A stretch of 64,000 nt of DNA from an uncultured Desulfobulbus sp. (GCF_963664075.1 NZ_OY760916.1:4560710-4624709); one strand, 5' to 3'; positions 43,977 through 53,138 are shown, numbered from the stretch's first letter. Translations and numbers: made by a program. Notes: a model not told the origin generated them from the sequence alone.

Positions 43977-44354
43977 ATGCGTTCGACCCTTTTCATGCTC
44001 CTGTTTGTTGCCCTTTTGTTTGGCGGTTGCCAGTCTAAACAGGTGCGTCACCTTGCCTCCGATGCCTCTTTGATCAAACCAGGGGTATCGACTCTGCAGG
44101 ATGTTCAGCGTTATTTGGGCGAGCCTGATAATCGCCGGGAAGTTGCGCCCGGTGTCAGTGAATATGTCTACTATGAAGATCGTCCCGGTCTGTTTGGGAA
44201 CATGCCGATGGTCGGTTCCATGGTTGACCCATCTGGGTATGAGATGATTATCGTGACCCTGCAGGGCAATCTGGTCACCAACTGCGAGTTTCGCAATTTC
44301 AGTGAGTCTGAACGTGCCTGGACCAAAGATTACACCTGGAAAGAGGTCAAGTGA
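43977..44354 (+). CDS. BamE/SmpA-like small lipoprotein
   Basis: 125 residues from the ATG at 43977, with CTGGAGGAAT upstream. The signal peptide ends in the lipobox LFGGC (Cys18). The mature part has the SmpA/OmlA-type pattern [19 protein letters not shown], seen in BamE and related beta-lactamase-inhibitor-fold lipoproteins. It probably sits at the inner face of the outer membrane. Whether it is the true BamE of the BAM complex is unsure, since another such lipoprotein is at 59247. Its stop overlaps the pcm start (GTGA). Confidence 0.75.
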   Translation: MRSTLFMLLFVALLFGGCQSKQVRHLASDASLIKPGVSTLQDVQRYLGEPDNRREVAPGVSEYVYYEDRPGLFGNMPMVGSMVDPSGYEMIIVTLQGNLVTNCEFRNFSESERAWTKDYTWKEVK

Positions 44355-45004
44355 GTTCACCCTCAAATTTTGATATCAACCGTGAGCGGATGATTGAGGA
44401 GCAGTTGGTAGCGCGCGGCATTACCGACCAGCGGGTGCTGGATGCCATGCGCACAGTTCCTCGCCACCTTTTTGTCGAAGATGCCATGCAGGCACACGCT
44501 TATGGTGATTTTCCCCTGCCCATCGGCAATGGTCAGACTATTTCCCAGCCCTATATTGTCGCTCTGATGAGTCTTGCCCTGCAGCTCAAGGGGGATGAGC
44601 GTATTCTTGAAATCGGCACTGGATCTGGTTACCACGCGGCCATCCTCTCAAGACTGTGCCAGAAAGTGTATACGGTTGAGCGTATTGATGGCCTGGTGGG
44701 CCGAGCTCGGCGGGTATTTGATCGTTTGCGCTATTATAATATAGTCTCCCGTATTGATGATGGAACCGTGGGCTGGGCCTCTGAGGCGCCCTTTGATTGC
44801 ATTATTGTGACTGCGGGCGGACCAAAGATTCCAGAGCCGCTTCTGGAGCAGCTTGGTGATCCTGGTCGTATGGTTATGCCTGTTGGTGGCCAGACTGTGC
44901 AGGATCTCAAACTGGTGGAGAAACGCGAGGGAGAGGTTGTCATCACCTCCATGGAACAGGTTCGTTTTGTGGATCTGATTGGTGCCCACGGCTGGCAGAA
45001 TTAG
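44351..45004 (+). CDS. pcm: Protein-L-isoaspartate O-methyltransferase
   Basis: 217 residues, start GTG at 44351 overlapping the preceding stop. The family opens with [21 protein letters not shown]. The active-site loop [16 protein letters not shown] and the SAM-binding [15 protein letters not shown] are intact. It methylates isoaspartyl residues in aged proteins so they can return to aspartate. It is translationally coupled to the BamE-like lipoprotein gene; a terminator follows. Confidence 0.96.
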   Translation: MSSPSNFDINRERMIEEQLVARGITDQRVLDAMRTVPRHLFVEDAMQAHAYGDFPLPIGNGQTISQPYIVALMSLALQLKGDERILEIGTGSGYHAAILSRLCQKVYTVERIDGLVGRARRVFDRLRYYNIVSRIDDGTVGWASEAPFDCIIVTAGGPKIPEPLLEQLGDPGRMVMPVGGQTVQDLKLVEKREGEVVITSMEQVRFVDLIGAHGWQN

Positions 45005-45047
45005 ACCACACCAGTCCCGTTAAAGCGGAGGTTGCCGCTGAGAAATG

Positions 45048-45072
45048 GCCCGTGTTTCACGGGCTTTTTTTT
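45048..45072 (+). terminator. Intrinsic terminator after pcm
   Basis: GCCCGTG / CACGGGC with a TTT loop (45048-45064), followed by eight T (45065-45072). Confidence 0.88.
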
Positions 45073-45179
45073 ATGATTATCGTCAATGCTTCTTGCTTCT
45101 CAAACAGCTACCTGCGACAATACGTATCTGTAAAAGATCCTGATTATCCCTCGAATCCGTCAGCATTTATCGGAACGTC

Positions 45180-47009
45180 ATGTCCTTTCTCAACAGCGAA
45201 TCCCTTCTTGATCTCCTCGTCAAAGAACAGGTGCTCTCGCCCGATCAGCGGCAGCATATAATTCTCCATAAAGGCCGTCAGCGTCAAAAGCTGCTCAAAC
45301 AGTTTGGAGGAAGACGGCATGATGATGAAATCCGTCCTGACAAGTGGGATCCGGATCTGGTGGATATCATCGCCTCCATGGGCTTGAAATCACCCGGTGC
45401 GGGCAAACCTCTGGTGACTGACGAGGCAATTATGCGGGCGGTCAGCCGTGGCCTCAAAATTCCCTACAAGAAGCTCGATCCACTGGAGCTGGATATGGAT
45501 ACCGTCACCAAGACGATCCCTCGCTCCTTTGCCCTCAATCATCTCTTGTTGCCCTTTGAGCGCTCAGCCAGTGAGCTCTGCGTGGCCACCTATCACCCTG
45601 ATAATCGTCATGTGCTGGAGGATATTGAAAAGGCCAACCAGGTCCGGGTAAAGCCCTTTCTCACCACCCGTAAAGACATCAACAAAATTCAGGCTGAGTT
45701 TTTTGGCTTTCAACGCTCAATCACCGCGGCAGAGTCCCAGTTTGGCAGCAGTGGGGGCTCTGCAACCGTGGATATTGGAAATCTCGAACAGTATGTTCGA
45801 CTCTCTTCAGCCAAAGAGCTGAGTTCCAGCGATCAGCACATCAAGGCTGCGGTTAATCATCTTTTCAGCTACGCCCTGGAGCAGCGGGCCAGTGATATCC
45901 ATATCGAGCCCAAGCGGGATGTCTGTCTGGTGCGCTATCGTATCGATGGTATTTTGCATATTATCTATAAGCTGCCCAAGGCGGTGCACTCGGCGATTAC
46001 CTCACGGATCAAGAGTCTGGCCCGGCTTGATATCGCAGAAAAAAGACGACCCCAGGATGGCCGTATCAAGATAGGACGCCGTAGCGAAGAGGCAGAGGCG
46101 GAAATTCGTGTCTCCACCATTCCGGTGGCCTTTGGCGAGAAGACGGTCATGCGTATTCTCAACCCCGAGGTCATCTTCCAAAACTTGGATTCACTTGGGT
46201 TCTCACGGCGAGACCGGGTTGTTTATAATTCATTCATGTCCTCTGCCCATGGTATTGTCTTGGTGACCGGACCTACCGGTAGCGGTAAATCAACCACGCT
46301 TTACTCGACATTGAAGCAGATCGCCTCGCCTGAGAAAAATATCATCACGGTGGAAGATCCCGTGGAGATGGTCTACGAGGAGTTCAATCAGATCGCGGTT
46401 CAGCCACAGATTGATGTCACCTTTTCAACCATTCTGCGTAATATCCTGCGACAGGATCCGGATATTATCATGATTGGGGAGATACGGGATCTGGAAACCG
46501 CGACCCATGCGGTGCAGGCGGCCTTGACCGGGCACCTGGTCTTCTCAACCCTGCACACCAACGATGCAGTCTCCACCATTATTCGTCTTGAGGATCTGGG
46601 GCTGGAACCTTTTCTTATTGCCTCAACCATGCTTGGCGCCCTGGCCCAGCGGCTGGTACGGCGTATCTGTCCTCACTGTGCCGAACCTTACCAGGTGGAG
46701 GGCACGGAGTTGCGTAGACTCGGCTTTCCGGTGCAATCTGAGGAGAGCGTGGAGCTGAAAAGGGGCAAGGGCTGTTTGCAGTGCCGCAATACGGGGTACC
46801 TCGGTCGTCTGGGGATTTTTGAGATTTTTCCCATGTCCGATCAGATGAAAAAATTGATCAGCAACAAAGCCCACGATTCTGAGCTGCGGCAAACTGCCAT
46901 TCGTGAAGGTATGAGCACCCTGCGCGAAGATGCCTGGCGCAAGGTTCTCTCTGGGCAAACCACAGTGGAAGAAGCCCTGCGCGTTACTGGAGAAATGGAG
47001 AGTCTGTGA
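45180..47009 (+). CDS. GspE/PilB-type secretion or pilus assembly ATPase
   Basis: 609 residues. An N-terminal MshEN/T2SSE_N region (about 1-190) leads to the AAA-type ATPase. Walker A is GPTGSGKST (about residue 364), the Asp box is IITVEDPVEMVYEEF, Walker B is DIIMIGEIRDLETA and the His box is GHLVFSTLHTND. A tetracysteine zinc site follows (CPHC near 497 and CLQC). It would power a type II secretion system or type IV pilus. No other gsp or pil genes are nearby, so the partner machine is encoded elsewhere. Confidence 0.92.
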   Translation: MSFLNSESLLDLLVKEQVLSPDQRQHIILHKGRQRQKLLKQFGGRRHDDEIRPDKWDPDLVDIIASMGLKSPGAGKPLVTDEAIMRAVSRGLKIPYKKLDPLELDMDTVTKTIPRSFALNHLLLPFERSASELCVATYHPDNRHVLEDIEKANQVRVKPFLTTRKDINKIQAEFFGFQRSITAAESQFGSSGGSATVDIGNLEQYVRLSSAKELSSSDQHIKAAVNHLFSYALEQRASDIHIEPKRDVCLVRYRIDGILHIIYKLPKAVHSAITSRIKSLARLDIAEKRRPQDGRIKIGRRSEEAEAEIRVSTIPVAFGEKTVMRILNPEVIFQNLDSLGFSRRDRVVYNSFMSSAHGIVLVTGPTGSGKSTTLYSTLKQIASPEKNIITVEDPVEMVYEEFNQIAVQPQIDVTFSTILRNILRQDPDIIMIGEIRDLETATHAVQAALTGHLVFSTLHTNDAVSTIIRLEDLGLEPFLIASTMLGALAQRLVRRICPHCAEPYQVEGTELRRLGFPVQSEESVELKRGKGCLQCRNTGYLGRLGIFEIFPMSDQMKKLISNKAHDSELRQTAIREGMSTLREDAWRKVLSGQTTVEEALRVTGEMESL

Positions 47010-47137
47010 TTTTTTTGTGGCGTTTGGGGCAGAAGCGCCTATATTGCCCTGCACAAGAAACCTGCGTGGGGAAAAAACGGGTGCGCGTTACGCTGCTCAC
47101 GGATTTAGGAAAGCAATGAAGAAAGCAGTCTGAGATC

Positions 47138-47593
47138 ATGGGACAAAAAATAATCGCCAAAAATAAAAAGGCGTTTCACGATTACTTTATCGATCAGACC
47201 TTTGAAGCAGGTCTGGTGCTCAGAGGACCTGAGGTGAAATCGTTGCGCGGCGGCAAGGTCAACCTGCGAGATGGCTATGCCCAGGTGAAAGATGGCGAGG
47301 TCTATCTCTATAATGTCCACATTTCACCGTACTCCTTTACCACCTATGCCAACCAGGACCCGATGCGAGTGCGCAAACTGCTGTTGCATAAGCGTGAGAT
47401 TCGCAAACTGATCGGGAAATTACACGAGAAAGGCATTGCGCTCATCCCGCTCAAGATATATTTTATTGAGAATGGCAAGGCCAAGGTCGAACTTGGGCTC
47501 GCCCGCGGTAAAAAACTCTACGATAAACGGGCTTCCTTAAAAGAGAAGGAATCCCAACGAGACGTAGAACGAACCATGCGGCGTGATCGCTGA
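47138..47593 (+). CDS. smpB: SsrA-binding protein SmpB
   Basis: 151 residues of normal length. It opens [27 protein letters not shown], has the RNA-binding blocks [18 protein letters not shown] and NVHISPYSF, and ends with the basic tail [20 protein letters not shown] that reads the empty mRNA channel. It delivers tmRNA to stalled ribosomes. The tmRNA gene begins 34 bases after the stop. Confidence 0.97.
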   Translation: MGQKIIAKNKKAFHDYFIDQTFEAGLVLRGPEVKSLRGGKVNLRDGYAQVKDGEVYLYNVHISPYSFTTYANQDPMRVRKLLLHKREIRKLIGKLHEKGIALIPLKIYFIENGKAKVELGLARGKKLYDKRASLKEKESQRDVERTMRRDR

Positions 47594-47627
47594 GTCGTGT
47601 AATAAGAGAATAAATTTCATGAGATTT

Positions 47628-47987
47628 GGGGGCGAAACGGATTCGACGGGGATATTGAAGCTTCCTGTTGCATGCCGAGTTTCTGTCAGCTCGTAAAAAT
47701 GGCGGATTTTAAATATAATCGCAGACGATTATAACTACGCACTGGCAGCGTAAGCTGCTGTGCCGTTCCACCGGCTGTCGCCTGTAAGGCCGGATTCGGA
47801 GCGTCGACTCAACAGGCTGGTTGTTTGTGCACGCCTGAGGCGCAAACAATGAGACTTTTTCAGGCTGGCGCTCGCGTATCCCTGTTCCGGGTGAGAGGCA
47901 AGCGCGAGATTTAATCCCGGAACTAAGCATGTAGAGACAGAAGGGGAGAATTTTCGGACCCGGGTTCAACTCCCGGCGCCTCCACCA
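47628..47987 (+). ncRNA. ssrA: Transfer-messenger RNA (tmRNA)
   Basis: 360 bases. The 5' end GGGGGCGAAACGGATTCGAC and the 3' end with TTCAA T-loop and CGCCTCC-ACCA form the alanyl-tRNA-like acceptor stem (seven pairs, one G-T). The tag frame is at 47721-47753 and encodes ADDYNYALAA before TAA, ending in the ALAA signal for ClpXP. One-piece tmRNA, next to its partner gene smpB. The terminal CCA is encoded. Confidence 0.96.
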
Positions 47988-48020
47988 TTGCATAGTTTGG
48001 CAACGCCCAAAAAGTCCAGA

Positions 48021-48057
48021 AAAGCCCGTATTCCTTGAGGAGTACGGGCTTTTTTTG
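48021..48057 (+). terminator. Intrinsic terminator after tmRNA
   Basis: AAAGCCCGTATTCC pairs with GGAGTACGGGCTTT around TTGA (one mismatch), followed by a T run. About 34 bases after the tmRNA 3' end. Confidence 0.88.
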
Positions 48058-48178
48058 TTCGTAATAGTCCGCTATCATTCCCAAATAGGACCTTTACAAG
48101 TATTAGCCGTGGCGTTGTTTTAGTTTAAATTGTAAGTTAAAATAAAAAAACTGCTAATTCAAAAAGTGAAATAAGAGC

Positions 48179-48353
48179 ATGAACCGGGATCTACAAGGCC
48201 ATTACATAACCATTTCGACCGTCGGGGAAAAGGCACAAGCCTTTGTTCCGGCTTCGTTGCCGCCGGCACCGCCAATTGAGTGGTCATCAGAACTCCGGGA
48301 AAAGTTTGATCAGGCCCTGCTGGCTCTTGGTCAGCTGGACAGCGTTTCGGTAT
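48179..48353 (+). pseudogene. Truncated Fic family protein (N-terminal fragment)
   Basis: About 58 codons beginning MNRDLQGHYITISTVGEKAQ and continuing PPAPPIEWSSELREKFDQALLALGQL, the characteristic N-terminal segment of long Fic/DOC-type AMP-transferases. The frame breaks at about 48354, where an inverted-repeat element begins. The Fic core with the HPFxxGNGR motif is absent from the window. The gene is therefore dead, probably by insertion followed by deletion of the rest. Confidence 0.8.
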
Positions 48354-48603
48354 GGGTGCATCCGATGTTTATGGCAACCCGCTTGCTATACACGGGAGCA
48401 TCCGATAGTTATGGGATTTAAAGGCTTGCCGCTACATATGGGGGATGCTTTTCCTCGCTGAGCACTACATGAAGTGCAGCGAGAGCAATTTGCCATAAGT
48501 ATCGGATGCACCCGCTATACACTCCCCGCAGACGGCAGTGCGGGGTATGCAGCCCCTCTGTATAGTGGCAAGCCTTTAAATTCCATAACTGTCGGATGCT
48601 CCC
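48354..48603. mobile_element. Nested short inverted-repeat elements (GGGAGCATCCGA ends)
   Basis: Four related ends are interleaved. GGGTGCATCCGATGTTTATG (48354) faces its complement ending GGATGCACCC (48513). GGGAGCATCCGATAGTTATG (48394-48430, with GATTTAAAGGCTTGCC) faces its 37-base complement at 48567-48603. The arrangement suggests insertion or recombination among copies of one element. The same ends recur alone at 48833-48855 and in an element at 50912-51022. No transposase frame lies inside. Confidence 0.7.
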
Positions 48604-48604
48604 A

Positions 48605-48832
48605 GGAGGGTACCCGCTTGGCAGTGGAGCGATTGAAAGTGCCAATAAGTTTATCAGCAATATTCGCCTCAAGAGATCCGGTGCCTGGTGGAAAGTTGAT
48701 TATGCAAACAACATCCTCAAACTCCGATGTGCCAAATACAATTCAAAATTCGATTCTTTTTTCGAGGAGTATGAGCAAAACGCAAAGCAGCAGCGAGCAT
48801 CACGACCGAAGAGGATCCGACGGGTCAAATAA
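48605..48832 (+). pseudogene. ISKra4-family transposase, C-terminal fragment
   Basis: An open frame encodes YPLGSGAIESANKFISNIR followed by LKRSGAWWKVDYANNILKL and a basic tail ending RPKRIRRVK. The GSGxIESANK and RLKRSGxWW blocks are the C-terminal catalytic region of ISKra4-type transposases. The rest is missing; the fragment is bounded on both sides by GGGAGCATCCGA-type ends. Confidence 0.75.
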
Positions 48833-48855
48833 TGCCATAAGTATCGGATGCTCCC
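48833..48855. repeat. Solo IS end (TGCCATAAGTATCGGATGC)
   Basis: TGCCATAAGTATCGGATGCT plus CCC, a right-type end that matches 51000-51022 at 22 of 23 positions in the same orientation. The two lie on either side of the ISL3 fragment and the AT-rich cargo genes. Confidence 0.7.
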
Positions 48856-48861
48856 GATGTA

Positions 48862-49110
48862 ATGCGGCATCGAAGTCTTCCTGAATTAAAAAAGTTTGCT
48901 CGTACTATCCGTGACCACAAGGACCTCGTCCTCAACTATTTTCGGGCCCAAAAAGAGTATTCATCGGGCACGGTTGAGGGCTTTAACAACAAAGCAAAAC
49001 TGACAGTCAGAAAATCCTACGGATTTCGAAGCGACAAAATCCGAGAAATCGCGCTATATCATACTCTTGGCAACTTACCCTTGCCGGAGTTCACCCACAG
49101 ATTTCTCTGA
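48862..49110 (+). pseudogene. ISL3-family transposase, C-terminal fragment
   Basis: 82 codons encoding LPELKKFARTIRDHKDLVLN, KEYSSGTVEGFNNKAKLTVR and KSYGFRSDKIREIALYHTLG, the C-terminal end of the DDE_Tnp_ISL3 domain including the late Glu region. The N-terminal two thirds are missing. The right inverted repeat survives at 49141-49165 (complement begins GGCTCTTCCGCCGAATCCGT), a typical ISL3 terminus. The AT-rich genes begin just beyond it. Confidence 0.82.
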
Positions 49111-49223
49111 AGAGGCTAAAATTCCAAAATTCCTCATTTTTACCCACGGATTCGGCGGAAGAGCCATAAGAAATTAGTAGATTTTTCAGCATTATTTATT
49201 GAAAAAAAGAAATAATTCAAATA

Positions 49224-50588
49224 ATGGTAGAAACTAATTTGAAAAATTTATTGCAAGATACTGCTGTTGAAATATACAATTTTCTAGTAAAAAATATAGA
49301 AAATACAACTGCATTAATAAAATTAAAAAAAGATACAGAGAATTATGATGTCATCAAGAAAGGGGGGAGGTCAAGATTTGAGTTGCTTTATCATCGTGTT
49401 CAATATATTGAAAATGCATTGCTCACTGATGAAGAAATTATCTCTAAAGCAAATGAAGGGAACTGCTCCGCGACAACATTGTATGAAATTTTATCAAGAA
49501 GAATTGTTAGCGAAGAGGATTTTTCAAAATTAATATTAAATATAATTTATAAAAATAATAATTATATTTCTGATTCAGAACTTATTCGCATATCGATGCG
49601 AATAAATAGTAAAAAAATATATTACAAAATTGTAAATTCTTTGTCGCCATTGAATATATCATGTGAATCATTGCTGAATTCTTGCAATAATTATAAATAC
49701 AAAAATGAGTCTATCGAAAAAATAAGAATAAAAAATAAAGCTTCTTCAAGGGTGAAGAATTTATCATTAAAATTAAGAAGGCAAGATGTAGTTGATATCC
49801 TGTCGCTTCAATGCGAAAATTATAAATTTATATATGATCAAAAATTTTTATATTTTCGTACATTGGAAGCTGTGTATTTTGGGTGTAAACTGCTACCGGA
49901 ATCATTTATGACTGAGGAGTCAATATTTAAATTGATTTATTCGCAAATGCGAGGGGTGATTTCTAGTTGGGTTTTATCCTATAATGATACCGTTATTAGC
50001 GGTGAATGTTTTGAGAAAGGGCATGTTGAATGCCTGATTAACAATAGTGATATGGAAATGCTATTGTCAAGTTTAAAATTATGCGAAAATGGAGGAGTTT
50101 TTTTAATTAGCCATAGATTAAGTAATCTTTTTTTAACAAAAATTCTCGATGCACTTGATATTGATTTTGTTGTATATGCTAATGATGGAGCTTGCTTTTA
50201 TCAAGCAATTGGTAATCCCAGAAGATTATTTTGTTCATCGATATGGTCAGATGTCGAATCGGTAAAAAATATCAAAAAACATGCTCGAGATAAAAAGATT
50301 ATTATAACCTTAACTGATCCAGCATACGGGGGAAAATCTTATATCCACGCTACCAGTAATGGGGGTGTTCCGTTTGACTTACATGGGTTTGGGTTGAGCA
50401 AAGCTCTTAAATTACCTCTTTTTTTCATGTCTTTAATATGGGACAACAATAAAAAAGAATACCGTATATTGCTTGATAAAAATAACAACACGGACTCGCG
50501 TGGCTCTATTGAATCATATGTGAGCTGGAGCCAAGACGACTGGGTAAAATCAATAGAATTTGAGAACTGCACAGTGTGTCCACACTGA
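49224..50588 (+). CDS. AT-rich gene, candidate LpxL-like acyltransferase
   Basis: 454 residues in strongly AT-rich DNA unlike the rest of the window. The N-terminal half (about 1-225) is helical, Lys/Asn/Ile-rich and not recognised. The C-terminal half (about 235-440) has an order reminiscent of lysophospholipid/LpxL-type acyltransferases: a strand-turn block GGVFLISHRLSNLFLTKILD in the place of HFGNWE, then VYANDGACFYQAIG, IIITLTDPAYGGKSY and GFGLSKALKLPLFFMSLIWD. The HX4(D/E) catalytic pair is not intact (HRLSNL). The next gene encodes an acyl carrier protein, which supports acyl transfer. It is flanked by IS remnants, so horizontal origin is likely. The functional call is tentative. Confidence 0.45.
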   Translation: MVETNLKNLLQDTAVEIYNFLVKNIENTTALIKLKKDTENYDVIKKGGRSRFELLYHRVQYIENALLTDEEIISKANEGNCSATTLYEILSRRIVSEEDFSKLILNIIYKNNNYISDSELIRISMRINSKKIYYKIVNSLSPLNISCESLLNSCNNYKYKNESIEKIRIKNKASSRVKNLSLKLRRQDVVDILSLQCENYKFIYDQKFLYFRTLEAVYFGCKLLPESFMTEESIFKLIYSQMRGVISSWVLSYNDTVISGECFEKGHVECLINNSDMEMLLSSLKLCENGGVFLISHRLSNLFLTKILDALDIDFVVYANDGACFYQAIGNPRRLFCSSIWSDVESVKNIKKHARDKKIIITLTDPAYGGKSYIHATSNGGVPFDLHGFGLSKALKLPLFFMSLIWDNNKKEYRILLDKNNNTDSRGSIESYVSWSQDDWVKSIEFENCTVCPH

Positions 50589-50647
50589 AAATTGCGTCAA
50601 GTATGCATTTCATGTGCATAGTATAAACAATATAAGTGGTAATTATA

Positions 50648-50887
50648 ATGAATTTTCTAATGGATATTTCTCGATTTATTGATATATTAAATGATGTTAT
50701 GAAGATTGATGATAAAAAATCATGTCGATTAACTATTAATGAGTTGACAAGAATACCAGATCTTATGCTGGACTCTATTGATATTGCGCAGGTAAGTATT
50801 GAAATTGAAGGAATATTAGGCAGAGATATTCAAATTGAACCATTCTACGAGGATATTCCTATAAAAGAACTGCTGTTAAAGATATAG
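50648..50887 (+). CDS. Acyl carrier protein (AT-rich island)
   Basis: 79 residues from the ATG at 50648 (a GTG at 50636 would add four). The phosphopantetheine attachment site is S43 in LMLDSIDIAQVSIEIE, with the family's following helix ILGRDIQIEPF and EDIPIKELL. It is acidic overall and of normal ACP length. It follows the acyltransferase candidate by 60 bases with the same base composition, so both probably arrived together. It may be a dedicated carrier for a secondary acyl pathway rather than the housekeeping AcpP. Confidence 0.75.
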   Translation: MNFLMDISRFIDILNDVMKIDDKKSCRLTINELTRIPDLMLDSIDIAQVSIEIEGILGRDIQIEPFYEDIPIKELLLKI

Positions 50888-50911
50888 AAGATTTCTTAGC
50901 AGTATTTTTAT

Positions 50912-51022
50912 GGGAGCATTCGAAGTTTAAAGGATTTAAAAGTTTGGTGTGGGGTAATTGCCCATACTGACGTGTGCCTGAAGTGTTGCGAGGCCACTTT
51001 GCCATAAGTATCAGATGCTCCC
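50912..51022. mobile_element. Short inverted-repeat element (GGGAGCAT ends)
   Basis: 111 bases between GGGAGCATTCGAAGTTTAAA (50912) and TGCCATAAGTATCAGATGCT...CCC (51000-51022). Its inner right part (GAAGTGTTGCGAGGCCACTT) resembles the same part of the copy ending at 48513. Non-coding, MITE-like. Confidence 0.65.
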
Positions 51023-51029
51023 GTACTTA

Positions 51030-51164
51030 TCATTTCAGGTTTTGCTTGATCCACTTAAAGAACAGTTCGATCTTCCAACGCTCTTTGTAGATATCTGCAA
51101 TCTCTTTGGCTTTGAGGTGGTGGGCGTTGGTTACAAATTGGTACTTAATATCCAGCACTTCCCG
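51030..51164 (-). pseudogene. IS4-family transposase, C-terminal fragment
   Basis: On the minus strand the frame reads VLDIKYQFVTNAHHLKAKEI then ADIYKERWKIELFFKWIKQN and ends LK-stop. YKERWxIELFFKWIKQNL is the conserved C1/YREK region of IS4-type transposases. A TAA interrupts the frame two codons upstream of V, and the rest is missing. The fragment sits directly against the GGGAGCAT-type end at 51022. Confidence 0.82.
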
Positions 51165-51407
51165 TTATCCCGTAATGCCCTGTTTTTATGGGGTACAAGG
51201 GGATTAGTTTTCGTAAACTTTTAGAGAACATGCTTGGTTCCAAAACGGCTGCTCTCCGAGCGCCTCGGCAACGAGCTTAGACGCGATTAACTCATCAAAA
51301 ATAAACGAAAAATTAATCAGGAGTAGCGTATTTTTTTCTTGACAAAGCCTCGAAGGTAAAAATCGATTTTTTCATGGAATTACAAATAATTACATGGAGA
51401 ATAGATT

Positions 51408-52790
51408 ATGCAGTCACTGAAAATTTTCTCGACCAAGGCGTTACAACTGGTTGCACTGACGAACGGAAGAGCCGTGAACAAAACACTCCACGTGGACGCA
51501 TTAATTCAAGCTATCAAAGCTGATTTTGGCAAACTTACCGATCATCGGGCCCAAAATGCCAAGATTGCCCTTGATGACGCGATCATGTCTGCCTTTGCCG
51601 TGTTTCACCTGAAAGACCAGTCGCTGCTGGCCTTCGATGAGCGACGGTGCAGAGAACCAGAAAACCTGCATACGGTATATGGAGTGACCGGCATCTCCTG
51701 CGACTCTCAGATGCGCGCCATCCTGGATGAAGTTGATCCAGACTATTTACGACCAGCGTTTCGCACCGTTTTTCGGCGGTTGCAACGAGGCAAAAAGCTG
51801 GAATCAATGACGCTGCTGGGTGGCCATTATCTGCTCAGTGGTGACGGTACAGGGTTTTATTCCTCAACGAAGGTGGCCTCATCCTACTGCCTCAAAAAAA
51901 CTCGTCGCAATGGAACAGAACTGTATTACCAACAGATGTATGCGGCTGCCCTGGTGCATCCGGATTGTCGCGAGGTAATTCCTTTCTTTCCTGAAATGAT
52001 TCCCCGCCAGGACGGTTCGGCTAAAAACGATTGTGAGCGCAATGCGGCCCGTCGTTTCTTCGAGGCACTGCGGCGTGAGCATCCACACCTCAAGCTCATC
52101 GTCACCGAGGATGCACTCAGCAGCAACGCGCCCCATATCGAGGATCTGCAACGGCTAAATCTTCGTTTTATCCTTGGCGTCAAGCCTGGAGATCATCAGT
52201 TTCTGTTTTCGTTGGTTGACGATGCCATCGCCAAGGAGAAGGTCACCGAGCTACAGCAAGTGGACTCCAACGATCCGGTCAAAATACATTTTTTTCGTTT
52301 TATTAATCAAGTACCGCTCAATCAGTCCCGCCAGGACCTGCTGGTCAATTTCCTGGAATACTGGCAGGTGGATAAAAATAACAAGGTTACCCGGTTCAGT
52401 TGGGTCACAGATCTGACTATCACTCCTGAAAACGTCGAAGAGGTCATGCGGGCTGGCCGCGCGCGGTGGAAGATCGAAAACGAAACCTTCAACACCTTGA
52501 AAACCCAGGGATACAACCTGGAGCATAATTACGGACTGGGCAAGAAGCATCTCAGCGCGGTGTTTGCCATTCTCATGATGCTGGCCTTCCTTTTCGACCA
52601 GGTGCAGCAGATGAGTTGCCATCTCTTCCAGGCAGCGTTGAAGGAACTCGGCTCCAAAAGAGCGTTGTGGGAGATGATGCGCAATTATTTCCGCATATTC
52701 AGGGTTGATTCAATGGAGACGATCTTCCGGGTGCTGGTCTACGGCCCAGGCGGATATATTGTGATGGAAAGAGACTGGCTCGGCGGTTAG
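51408..52790 (+). CDS. DDE transposase, IS4-like superfamily, apparently intact
   Basis: 460 residues, start ATG after CATGGAGAAT. Catalytic acidic residues can be placed at D in LLSGDGTGFYSS, D in LIVTEDALSSNAPH, and E in ARWKIENETFNTLKTQGYNL, the last being a YREK-like block. The downstream HNYGLGKKHLSAVFAILMML is typical of this group. No clear terminal inverted repeats were found by eye in the flanks. G+C and codon use match the chromosome better than the AT-rich island. Probably a full insertion sequence. Confidence 0.82.
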   Translation: MQSLKIFSTKALQLVALTNGRAVNKTLHVDALIQAIKADFGKLTDHRAQNAKIALDDAIMSAFAVFHLKDQSLLAFDERRCREPENLHTVYGVTGISCDSQMRAILDEVDPDYLRPAFRTVFRRLQRGKKLESMTLLGGHYLLSGDGTGFYSSTKVASSYCLKKTRRNGTELYYQQMYAAALVHPDCREVIPFFPEMIPRQDGSAKNDCERNAARRFFEALRREHPHLKLIVTEDALSSNAPHIEDLQRLNLRFILGVKPGDHQFLFSLVDDAIAKEKVTELQQVDSNDPVKIHFFRFINQVPLNQSRQDLLVNFLEYWQVDKNNKVTRFSWVTDLTITPENVEEVMRAGRARWKIENETFNTLKTQGYNLEHNYGLGKKHLSAVFAILMMLAFLFDQVQQMSCHLFQAALKELGSKRALWEMMRNYFRIFRVDSMETIFRVLVYGPGGYIVMERDWLGG

Positions 52791-53138
52791 CGTTCAAGCC
52801 ATTCAGCAGAACTGTCAAAGAGTAATCCCTTCGGTTTTATCTGAAAAGGGAAGAGGATAAGTGCGTCTAAAAAAGGCCCTACATGACGAAAAAAACATGG
52901 TCCTTGCAGCCAGCGGGCTGAGAAAGCGCTGAAAATATGCCTTGCAACCCCACAGAAAAACCCAAAAGTCTCTTCAGCACCATTCACATAGGCGGGCCAG
53001 GGGACAAAATGGGATTTGCTGCTTAATATCTGTTTCCCGGTCCGTATACGCGACCAGAAGTAATTCCTTCTCTACTCCTTTGAGTCGAATGGTTTGATCG
53101 TTAGAGATTCTAGAGCTTACTTGATGAAAAAATGAGCC
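52791..53138. other. Gene-poor stretch after the transposase
   Basis: 348 bases with no convincing gene. It probably contains the right end of the insertion sequence, but I could not match it to a left end. Confidence 0.45.

Noticed and set aside
47709..47993. A 94-codon minus-strand frame beginning MQWWRRRELNPGP
   Set aside because: It is antisense to the tmRNA; the RRRELNPGP-type start is a well-known false protein from the tRNA-like 3' end.
51240..51292. Short frame ending RLLSERLGNELRRD before the intact transposase
   Set aside because: It might be a gene tail cut by insertion, but it is too short to name and has no start.
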